Source: Fen-671 sp035502515 (GTDB lineage: Bacteria > Actinomycetota > Acidimicrobiia > Acidimicrobiales > Palsa-688). Taken from it: a stretch of 19,767 nucleotides of DNA. The position numbers and the translations under genes were made by a program. The DNA is taken from NCBI GenBank assembly GCA_035502515.1, contig DATJUH010000272.1:1-19767 (forward strand), written 5' to 3'. Below are positions 1 through 6,953 of this stretch, piece after piece. The notes beneath the pieces were generated by a model that saw only the letters and a program-made list of their open reading frames with translations, made no database searches and was not told where the DNA came from. Numbering within the stretch: the stretch's first letter is position 1; each line of letters starts with the position of its first letter.

Positions 1-504
<504 letters not shown>

Positions 505-596
505 ATGGTTGCTTTGGGGTCGCGTGCGGGAGATTGGCAGCCCGCCTCGCTCTTTCCAGGGTACCGGGTGAGGCCGGCGGCCCGGGTGCACACCGG

Positions 597-645
597 CAGG
601 CAGGGCGACGACAGGCAGGGCGACGACAGGCAGGGCGACGACAGG
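597..645. repeat. 15-bp tandem repeat, three full copies plus a partial
   Basis: The unit caggcagggcgacga occurs three times without a mismatch (597-611, 612-626, 627-641), followed by a truncated fourth start (cagg, 642-645). It sits in the gap between the UbiB-like stop and the typA start, about 95-145 bp upstream of typA. The unit is a multiple of three, so copy changes would preserve any frame, but I see no credible gene across it. No spacers, so not CRISPR. Confidence 0.9.
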
Positions 646-744
646 TAGGGTCGGGGACCGGAAGCCGAGACGCCCCCCATTTGCGAGATGGGCCGCGGTC
701 GAACTATCGGTCGGCGCTCGTCGACCTGAAGGCCAGGCGGGCGT

Positions 745-2487
745 TCAGCTTTGGGCGGGGGGCCGGCGCCGGCCGAGCCACCCCCGCCGGTTCTCGCTGC
801 GCCGGTGGTGCTCTTCCATCCGCCGGCGGATCAGCTCGCGCCGGGCTTGCAGGTCACGGTACGTAAGGGTCTCGACCTCGTCGCCCACCCCGACGGCGGC
901 CCGCACGCCACCCATGTCGACCGGGCGTTGCCTCGGGTCGATCCCGATGTCATGGGCGATCCTGTCGCCGTACCGGCTGGTGAAGTAGTTGGAGATGACG
1001 ATCACTTCGGCGAACAAGTCCACGTCGGGCGCCAGGGTAGCCAGGCTGCCGTCGATGAACAGCAGGTCCTTCACGAACAGCATGAGGATCTTCGGGAACT
1101 TGGCCCCGTACTCGAGCAGCCGCTTGGTCAACTCCCTTACCTCGGCCAGGAGCGCTTCGGGCGCCAGCGTGAGGGGATCCACGACGGGCTTGTCGAGGCC
1201 GAGGTCGACGGCCAGCGCGTCGAGGTCGGTGTCGGCCGGCACCGCGCCCATGTCGCGAAGGGCGGCCAGCTGCAGCCGCTGATCGTTCAACGTGCCCCCC
1301 ATCAATAGGCGCAGAAACGCGACGCGGCGTACCTCGTCGAGCCGGCCCGTAATGCCGTAATCGAGCAGGGCCACCCGCCCGTCGGGCTGGACGAAGAGGT
1401 TGCCGCCGTGGAGGTCCCCGTGGAAGACACCGAACAGCGTGGCCCCCTCCAGGAACACGATCAGCAGAGCGCGCACAACCGCCGAGGTATCGATGCCGGC
1501 CCGGCGCATACCGGCCACGTCGTCCCAGCAAAAGCCGGACAGGCGCTCCATGACCAGTACCCGGCGGGTTACCAGTGTGGGGTGCGGGCGGGGGACCACC
1601 ACCGCCCGCTGGTTGGTCTCCGCCAATACCCGGGCGATATCGAGCATGTTCTCGGCCTCGAGGCGGAAGTCGAGCTCCTCCACGATCGTCTCGGCGAACA
1701 GCTGTACCAGGGCTGGCGGGTTGGCCAAGGTGGCGACCGGGATGCGCCCGATCAAGTAGGGCGCCAGCCAGCTCATGGCGGCGATGTCGCTCCGGACCAG
1801 GCCCGCCACCTGCGGCCGCTGCACCTTGACGACGACGTCTTCACCGGTGCGCAGCCGGGCCGCATGCACCTGGGCGATGGACGCCGCCGCGATCGGCTTG
1901 GTGTCGAAGTGCTCGAACACCTCGCTGAGAGGCCGGCCCAGGTCAGCCTCCACCACATCGCGGACGACCTCGAAGCTCTCGGCCGGGACATGGTCGCGAA
2001 GCAACCGGAACTCGTTGACCAGCTCGGGCGGGAACACGCCCTCTCCGGAGGAAAGGATCTGGCCCAGCTTTATGTACGTCGGGCCCAGCCGCTCGAAGGC
2101 TTTGCGCAGCCTCCTCGACAGCCCCGCCCGCGAGATCTCCCGCCGCCCCAGCTTGTTGGCCCGGGTCCTGTCGACCAGCCGCCAGCACAATATGGCCCAG
2201 CCCAGCCGGAAGGACGTGGTCAGCACTCGCCGCCCCGGCGGCAGCGTCTGGCGGTGCAACAGTTGGGGGACCTGACGCCCGGTCTGCGCCCTGAGGACGT
2301 CGATGCCTTCCCGCCAGGGAAGCTCCTTGCCGGTCAGGTCCCAGGGAGCCGCTTCGCTGAACGCGCCAATGGCCAGGTCAGGCGGCCCGTCGGGCGCCCC
2401 GGCAGTGTGGAGATGGGCTTGCTCCTCGGCTGCTCCGGCTAGGCGGGCGGGCGGGGGAGGACCGACGTGTTCACCGGCGGCAGTCAT
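745..2487 (-). CDS. ABC1/UbiB-family atypical kinase/ATPase
   Basis: The 580-residue protein belongs to the ABC1/ADCK/UbiB protein-kinase-like family, whose members support quinone/isoprenoid lipid metabolism by ATP hydrolysis at the membrane. Visible motifs: the family-defining KxGQ segment (YIKLGQILSS, 138-147), the Ala-rich loop replacing the glycine-rich loop (AAASIAQVHAA, 200-210), the ATP-binding lysine (VVVKVQRP, 218-225), EELDFRLEAEN (270-280), the catalytic loop HGDLHGGN (356-363), and the metal-binding DYG (376-378, DFG in most kinases). The first ~70 residues are Pro/Ala-rich and not conserved-looking. The ATG at 2487 has a good Shine-Dalgarno (GAGGAG, complement of 2496-2501, 8 nt away). 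The gene diverges from the peroxiredoxin across about 62 bp. Without a quinone gene nearby, the exact substrate pathway cannot be named. Family is certain, specific role open. Confidence 0.92.
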   Translation of the reverse strand: MTAAGEHVGPPPPARLAGAAEEQAHLHTAGAPDGPPDLAIGAFSEAAPWDLTGKELPWREGIDVLRAQTGRQVPQLLHRQTLPPGRRVLTTSFRLGWAILCWRLVDRTRANKLGRREISRAGLSRRLRKAFERLGPTYIKLGQILSSGEGVFPPELVNEFRLLRDHVPAESFEVVRDVVEADLGRPLSEVFEHFDTKPIAAASIAQVHAARLRTGEDVVVKVQRPQVAGLVRSDIAAMSWLAPYLIGRIPVATLANPPALVQLFAETIVEELDFRLEAENMLDIARVLAETNQRAVVVPRPHPTLVTRRVLVMERLSGFCWDDVAGMRRAGIDTSAVVRALLIVFLEGATLFGVFHGDLHGGNLFVQPDGRVALLDYGITGRLDEVRRVAFLRLLMGGTLNDQRLQLAALRDMGAVPADTDLDALAVDLGLDKPVVDPLTLAPEALLAEVRELTKRLLEYGAKFPKILMLFVKDLLFIDGSLATLAPDVDLFAEVIVISNYFTSRYGDRIAHDIGIDPRQRPVDMGGVRAAVGVGDEVETLTYRDLQARRELIRRRMEEHHRRSENRRGWLGRRRPPAQS

Positions 2488-2549
2488 CAGCGCTTCTCCT
2501 CGACCCTACCGGGCCCGGTCCGTTTGGGCGCCGGCGTATGCTCGCCCTC

Positions 2550-3011
2550 ATGAGTGATCGGCTCAAGGCCGGCGACCCGGCCCCGGACTTCACCCTCGCG
2601 GACCAGTCGGGCCACGAGGTCTCGCTGGCCAGTTTCCGTGGCCGGCGAGTGTTGGTCTACTTCTACCCGAAGGCGGATACGCCCGGCTGCACGGCCCAGG
2701 CCTGCGCATTGCGGGACGCCCTTCCTTCGGTGGGGACGACGGCCGTGCTCGGCATCAGCCCGGACCCGCCGAAGAAGCAGGCCGCTTTCGACACCAAGTA
2801 CGGCCTCGGGTTCCCGCTGCTTTCGGACGCCGGCCACTCCGTCGCCGAGGCCTATGGTGTCTGGGTTCAGCGCAGCATGTACGGGCGGTCGTACATGGGC
2901 ATCGAGCGTTCGGCCTTCCTGGTCGGCGAGGGCGGGAAGCTGGAACAGGTGTGGTACAAAGTGGCGCCGAAGGCTACGGCCGAAAACCTGTTGCAGGCGC
3001 TCGCCAGTTAG
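2550..3011 (+). CDS. bcp: Thioredoxin-dependent peroxiredoxin, BCP/PrxQ type
   Basis: A 153-residue cytosolic thiol peroxidase that reduces H2O2 and organic hydroperoxides, recycled by thioredoxin. The peroxidatic Cys47 lies in DTPGCTAQAC and the resolving Cys52 is five residues later, the atypical 2-Cys arrangement of PrxQ. FYPKADTPGCT is the signature of the family, and the N-terminal GDPAPDFTL is also canonical. An ATG twelve bases upstream (2538) is in frame, but family members begin close to MSxxLxxGDxAPDF, so I prefer 2550. Neither start has a clear Shine-Dalgarno. The gene faces fabF tail to tail with only 10 bp between the stops and diverges from the UbiB-like gene. Length is normal for the family. 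Confidence 0.95.
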   Translation: MSDRLKAGDPAPDFTLADQSGHEVSLASFRGRRVLVYFYPKADTPGCTAQACALRDALPSVGTTAVLGISPDPPKKQAAFDTKYGLGFPLLSDAGHSVAEAYGVWVQRSMYGRSYMGIERSAFLVGEGGKLEQVWYKVAPKATAENLLQALAS

Positions 3012-3021
3012 CGGTCCGCCC

Positions 3022-4239
3022 TTACGCCGGCACCAGCAACAGGCAGCCGTTGTGGCCGCCGAACCCGAACGAATTGGACAGCACGGGGCCGGGTTCCCAG
3101 TCCCGGGGGCCGTCGAGCACCACGTCGAGCTGGAACGCCGGGTCGACATTCCTCGTGCCCGTCGTCGGCGGTATTTGGCCGTGCTGCATACTGAGGGCGA
3201 CGGCCACCGCCTCAATCGCACCCGCCGCTGCCAGGGTGTGGCCTATGACTCCCTTGACCGACGTCACTGCCGGCCCGGGAGCGCCAAAAACCTTGCTGAT
3301 TGCTTCCGCTTCCGCGGCGTCGCCCGGCGGCGTCGACGTGCCGTGCGCATTTACGTGGGTTATGTCAACGGGAGAAAGAAGGGCGTCGGCGAGGGCGAGC
3401 TCCATGCACCGGGCCGCCCCGCTGCCATCGGGCGCAGGGGCGGTTATGTGGTGCGCGTCGGCGGTGCTGGCCGCGCCGGCGAGCTCGGCGAAGATGTAAG
3501 CGCCCCGTTCGATGGCCCGAGAGCGCTCTTCGAGGACGATTACACCGGCGCCTTCGCCAATGACGAAGCCGTCGCGGTCGGCGTCGAAGGGCATGGAAAC
3601 GCCTGACCGGGTGAGAGCGGTCATATTGGCGAAGCCGGCTATGCCGAGGTCGGACAAGGGGGCTTCGGTACCGCCGGCCACCATCACGTCACAGCGGCCG
3701 GTGGCGATGAGCCGGCCGGCATTGGCGATGCTTTGAGCCCCGGCGGCGCAAGCGGTCACGGTAGATTCGCACGGCCCGCGCAGCCCGTACCTCATGGAAA
3801 TGTCGGCCGCAGCGCGATTGCACATGATCATCGGCACCAGGAAGGGGCTGACCCGGCCGGCACCTTTCTCCAGGAGCACCTGATGTTGTTCGCAAATAGT
3901 GTCGAGGCCACCGACACCGGTGCCGATTATCGTCCCGCACCGGTCCGGGTCGCCCCGCAGCGCTTCGATCCCCCCGGCGCTGACCACTGCCTCGTCCGCC
4001 GCCACCGCCGCCAGCTGGACGAACCGGTCGGCGCGACGGACTTCCTTCGGCCCGAACAAGGCGCTCACGTCGAGCCCTTCGACCGGGCGCGACCTTCCCA
4101 CCGGCGCCCCGCCGAGCAGGCCTCGCCAAAACGGCTCCACCCCGATACCGCACGAAGCCACCACTCCGAGGCCGGTGACGACGACGCGCCTCCCGGGCAC
4201 GGCTCCGGTGCCGTCCGGGCTACTGGTTACCGCCAGCAT
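3022..4239 (-). CDS. fabF: 3-oxoacyl-ACP synthase II (KAS II)
   Basis: A 405-residue condensing enzyme that extends acyl-ACP with malonyl-ACP in type II fatty-acid synthesis. The Cys-His-His triad is visible: Cys164 in TVTACAAGAQS, His299 in NAHGTSTPPGD, and His334 in GVIGHTLAAAGA with the supporting Lys329. The C-terminal NSFGFGGHNG loop (389-398) is canonical. The N-terminus (RRVVVTGLGVV at 17-27) is preceded by a short variable stretch. The ATG (4237-4239) overlaps the acpP stop by one base (TAATG), which suggests translational coupling; I see no strong independent Shine-Dalgarno. It is the last gene of the fabD-fabH-acpP-fabF run and ends 10 bp from the convergent bcp gene. Confidence 0.97.
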   Translation of the reverse strand: MLAVTSSPDGTGAVPGRRVVVTGLGVVASCGIGVEPFWRGLLGGAPVGRSRPVEGLDVSALFGPKEVRRADRFVQLAAVAADEAVVSAGGIEALRGDPDRCGTIIGTGVGGLDTICEQHQVLLEKGAGRVSPFLVPMIMCNRAAADISMRYGLRGPCESTVTACAAGAQSIANAGRLIATGRCDVMVAGGTEAPLSDLGIAGFANMTALTRSGVSMPFDADRDGFVIGEGAGVIVLEERSRAIERGAYIFAELAGAASTADAHHITAPAPDGSGAARCMELALADALLSPVDITHVNAHGTSTPPGDAAEAEAISKVFGAPGPAVTSVKGVIGHTLAAAGAIEAVAVALSMQHGQIPPTTGTRNVDPAFQLDVVLDGPRDWEPGPVLSNSFGFGGHNGCLLLVPA

Positions 4240-4490
4240 TACAGCTTCGACGTCACCAGCTCGTAGGCCTGACCTACCGTCTGGACACCCTCGAGCTCGG
4301 ACTCCGGCACGTCGATCCCGAAGCGCTCTTCCAGCGCCATCACCAGTTCGACCAGGTCAAGACTGTCGGCGTCGAGGTCATCGGCGAAGCGGGCTTCAGG
4401 GACGATCTTCGACGGCTCGACCTGCAGGACCTCGACGGCGCATTGCTTGAAGGCGTCGAAAGACTCGTCCTCTCGAATCGGATCTGCCAT
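4239..4490 (-). CDS. acpP: Acyl carrier protein
   Basis: An 83-residue acidic four-helix carrier protein. The phosphopantetheine attachment serine is Ser43 in DADSLDLVELVMALEE, followed by FGIDVPESE, the usual helix II-III sequence. It carries growing acyl chains between the FabD, FabH and FabF enzymes encoded around it. A longer reading frame extends to 4568, but the ATG at 4488-4490 has an excellent Shine-Dalgarno and gives the standard ACP length, so this start is preferred. A 134-bp gap separates it from the fabH stop, the largest gap in the cluster, so an internal promoter for acpP-fabF is possible. I found no convincing -35/-10 pair there. Confidence 0.97.
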   Translation of the reverse strand: MADPIREDESFDAFKQCAVEVLQVEPSKIVPEARFADDLDADSLDLVELVMALEERFGIDVPESELEGVQTVGQAYELVTSKL

Positions 4491-4494
4491 ATTT

Positions 4495-4499
4495 CCTCC
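4495..4499 (-). promoter_or_regulatory. Shine-Dalgarno of acpP (GGAGG)
   Basis: Read on the minus strand, GGAGG lies 4 nt before the acpP ATG, with AAAT between. It is one of the strongest ribosome-binding sites in the window and decides the acpP start against the longer upstream frame. Strong initiation fits the high demand for carrier protein. Confidence 0.8.
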
Positions 4500-4624
4500 G
4501 TTTTCCGTTCTGGTGTTGGTTCTGGCGTCTTCGTGATCAGGCAATCGTTTCGCGACCCGGATTTGCACACTCTAATGGCCGGCTAAAACAAGCTCGGGGA
4601 ACTGCGTGAGAGTTGGCAGCCCAC

Positions 4625-5617
4625 TCAGCGGGCCGCGCCCGCGCCCCAGCGCCATACCGCCGAGGCCCACGTCATGCCGGCCCCGAAGCCGGCGAACAAA
4701 ACGACGTCGCCTTCGCTCAACCGCCCGTTGTTCGCGGCATCGGTGAGGGCGATCGGGATGGAAGCCGATGAAGTGTTGCCGGTCCGCTCGATTACCGACG
4801 CGATGCGGCCCGCCGGCAGGCCGAGACGCTCCGCCACCGCGTCCATAATTCTCATGTTCGCCTGGTGAGGGACGAAAAGAGCGACATCGCCGGGGGTCAG
4901 CTTGGCCCGTTCGAGGCTCTTGGTGGCCGAATCGACGGTCACCCTGACCGCCTTACGGAACACCTCCTGGCCCCTCATGGCCATCCCGGCGCCGCCGTAA
5001 TCCGCATAAAACAGCGGCTGCAGAGACCCGTCTACGCCTATGTCCCAGCCAAGAAGCGAGGGCTCGCTGGACGCTTCCACGACGACCGCTCCGGCACCGT
5101 CCCCGAACAAGAACGCGTTCGTCCGGTCGGACCAGTTCGTGATCCTGGTCAGCGTCTCGGAACCTATAAGGAGCACTCGCTCGGCCCCGGCGCCGATGAA
5201 CCCGGCCGCCGTCACCAGGCCGTACGTGAAACCGGCACATGCCGCGTTGAGGTCCATACCGCCGCCTTTTATGCAGAGGGCATTGGCGAGGGGAGATGAA
5301 GTGGCCGGGACCATCTGGTCGGGCGTCGTCGTGCAGAGGATGAGCAGGTCGATGTCGTTACCGGTCAGGCCGGCCATGTCGAGGGCACTGTTCCCCGCTT
5401 CCACTGCCAGTTGCGCCGTTGTCCCCATCCCGCACGGAGGCGAGACCGAGGGCTTCGGGTTGACGAACGGGCCGTCAGCGGCGCGCCGCTGCTTGATCCC
5501 GGTGCGTTCCACGATCCATTCGTTGCTCGTGTCGAACAACGTCATGATGTCCTCATTGGTAACGACGGTGCGCGGCAGAGCGCTCGCCCACCCCGTTATC
5601 GAGCACCCGGCCGGCAT
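4625..5617 (-). CDS. fabH: 3-oxoacyl-ACP synthase III (KAS III)
   Basis: A 330-residue initiating condensing enzyme that joins an acyl-CoA primer with malonyl-ACP. The Cys-His-Asn triad is visible: Cys127 in LNAACAGFTYG, His251 in VPHQANMRI, and Asn281 in ERTGNTSSASIP. TSNEWIVERTGIKQRR (30-45) and the C-terminal FAGFGAGMTWASAVWRW are family hallmarks. Compared with E. coli FabH there is an extra loop of roughly 14 residues after IKQRR (about 48-64, Pro/Ser-rich). The ATG at 5615-5617 overlaps the fabD stop by one base (TGATG), indicating translational coupling. Assignment is certain; primer preference (straight or branched acyl-CoA) cannot be read from the sequence. Confidence 0.97.
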   Translation of the reverse strand: MPAGCSITGWASALPRTVVTNEDIMTLFDTSNEWIVERTGIKQRRAADGPFVNPKPSVSPPCGMGTTAQLAVEAGNSALDMAGLTGNDIDLLILCTTTPDQMVPATSSPLANALCIKGGGMDLNAACAGFTYGLVTAAGFIGAGAERVLLIGSETLTRITNWSDRTNAFLFGDGAGAVVVEASSEPSLLGWDIGVDGSLQPLFYADYGGAGMAMRGQEVFRKAVRVTVDSATKSLERAKLTPGDVALFVPHQANMRIMDAVAERLGLPAGRIASVIERTGNTSSASIPIALTDAANNGRLSEGDVVLFAGFGAGMTWASAVWRWGAGAAR

Positions 5618-6864
5618 CAGCGGGCCCGCAACCAGGCTAGGGGTTGGCCAGGTTGGACCCGTTCCCCGGGATGAGCCAGCACGCCCATGAGGTCCCCGGC
5701 GAACGGGCTCCTGACCTCGGTCCCGGAAACGAGGCCCACCAGGTCACCTATCTCGATGGGCGTCCCGCCTGCCGGACTATCACCGGGGGCAGAGGCGCCG
5801 GGCGCCAGCGCCCCGGCTGGTGCCCCCGGATGGAACTGGAATATACCGGCGCACGGGCTGATAATCAGCCGCTCCGAAACGTACAGCCGCTCACCCTGGT
5901 GGCTCTCCGCCCCCAAGGGAGCAGAGTCACCGGTCAACGTGGCCACGAGGACGTCGAGGTCGTCCGGCCCGCTGATGGGGATGGTGGCTGCCTCGGGCAC
6001 GGTGGCTCTGAGCATCGCCGACAGCTGCCCGCCGGGGCCGAGCTCGCAGAACAGGTTGTCGCCCTCCCGCTCGCCGGCGCGCATGATCGCCGCCAGCGAC
6101 TCGGCGCTCTGGCGCCAACGCACCGGGCTTCGAAGCTGGGCGGACAGCAGCGTCCGCCACTCGCCCACCTCGATGTGGGGAAGGGCGTCGACGTTGGCTA
6201 CCACCGGGACGGCCAACGGGAAAAAGGTCGTAGTTTCAAGCGCTTTTCGCAACCGGGGCTGGGCCGGGGCCATCAGCGGCGTGTGGAACGCCCCGCTCAC
6301 AGCCACATCGGCAACACGCGTGGCGCCAAGCTCCCGGGCGATGTCGACCGCCCGGTGGGCTTCGGCGGGGCGGCCGGCGATGACGCACTCGCCGGGGGCG
6401 TTGGAATTCGCCAACCAGACATCGCCGTCGGCCCGCCGGCAGGCGATGCGGGCCAGCTCGTCGTCGATGCCGTTCAGGGCCAGCATGATGCCCGGGTTCT
6501 CATCGGCCGCCTCTTGCATGGCCTCGCCCCGCTCGGCCACCAGACGGACGGCGTCCTCGAAGCCGATGGCGCCCCCCGCCACCAGGGCGGTGTACTCGCC
6601 CAGGCTGTGGCCGGCACAGGCGGTGGGCTCGATGCCTAGCCGCTCGACGGCGTCCAGGACGACGAGGCCCATGACGAACGTGGCCAGCTGAGCATTACGG
6701 GTCTCGGCCAGTTCTTCGGTGCCCGCGTCCAGGAGGAGGCTCTCGATGTCCCGGCCAGCGACATCGGACGCGTCCTGGACCACGTCCCAGGAGGGGTGGT
6801 CATGCCAAGGACGTCCCATCTCTGGCCGTTGAAATCCCTGGCCCGGGAAAATAAACGCAGGCAA
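5617..6864 (-). CDS. fabD: Malonyl-CoA:ACP transacylase fused to a biotinyl/lipoyl-like domain
   Basis: 415 residues from a TTG start. Residues 1 to ~310 are a malonyl-CoA:ACP transferase, which loads malonyl onto ACP: PAFIFPGQGFQ at the N-terminus, nucleophile Ser87 in GHSLGEY, Arg113 in AERGEAM, and catalytic His194 in SGAFHTPLM. Residues ~327-413 resemble a biotinyl/lipoyl hairpin domain: ISPCAGIF, then an Ala/Pro/Gly-rich insert (347-368), IEIGDLVGLVSG, EVRSPFAGDLMG, and GERVQPGQPLAWL. The EAMKM turn that carries the modified lysine is missing, so it is probably not biotinylated. The frame is continuous with no start between the two parts, so this is a true fusion. The open frame continues far upstream antisense-like to the regulator gene. 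The TTG at 6862-6864 is chosen because an AAGGAGG site precedes it and the family N-terminus follows at once. First gene of the fab run. Confidence 0.9.
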   Translation of the reverse strand: MPAFIFPGQGFQRPEMGRPWHDHPSWDVVQDASDVAGRDIESLLLDAGTEELAETRNAQLATFVMGLVVLDAVERLGIEPTACAGHSLGEYTALVAGGAIGFEDAVRLVAERGEAMQEAADENPGIMLALNGIDDELARIACRRADGDVWLANSNAPGECVIAGRPAEAHRAVDIARELGATRVADVAVSGAFHTPLMAPAQPRLRKALETTTFFPLAVPVVANVDALPHIEVGEWRTLLSAQLRSPVRWRQSAESLAAIMRAGEREGDNLFCELGPGGQLSAMLRATVPEAATIPISGPDDLDVLVATLTGDSAPLGAESHQGERLYVSERLIISPCAGIFQFHPGAPAGALAPGASAPGDSPAGGTPIEIGDLVGLVSGTEVRSPFAGDLMGVLAHPGERVQPGQPLAWLRAR

Positions 6865-6874
6865 CCCTATTGGC

Positions 6875-6881
6875 CCTCCTT
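6875..6881 (-). promoter_or_regulatory. Shine-Dalgarno supporting the fabD TTG start
   Basis: AAGGAGG on the minus strand lies 10 nt before the TTG codon at 6862-6864. There is no ATG or GTG in frame nearby, so this site plus the PGQG motif a few residues in fixes the start. The spacing is slightly long. Confidence 0.65.
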
Positions 6882-6897
6882 CGGTCTTGACATAGTT

Positions 6898-6913
6898 TGA
6901 CCTGATTGGGTCA
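6898..6913. promoter_or_regulatory. Candidate operator palindrome upstream of fabD
   Basis: TGACC-N6-GGTCA is a perfect 5-bp inverted repeat in the 89-bp gap between the LAL regulator stop and fabD, about 34 bp before the fabD start codon. The position suits a repressor or activator site for the fab genes. No regulator is identified for it, and short palindromes occur by chance in GC-rich DNA. Confidence 0.35.
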
Positions 6914-6953
6914 CCGAAGGTAACAACCGGATGAACTGCCTGGGTGGACCGGC

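Noticed and set aside
597..645. CRISPR-like array
   Set aside because: The repeats are directly adjacent with no spacers and only 15 bp long, and there are no cas genes.
1408..2442. Long plus-strand open frame opposite the UbiB-like gene
   Set aside because: Low-complexity His/Gln/Arg-rich translation without motifs; an antisense shadow typical of GC-rich DNA.
6887..6892. TTGACA on the plus strand as a -35 box
   Set aside because: No gene follows on the plus strand and no matching -10 at a normal distance; all nearby genes are on the minus strand.
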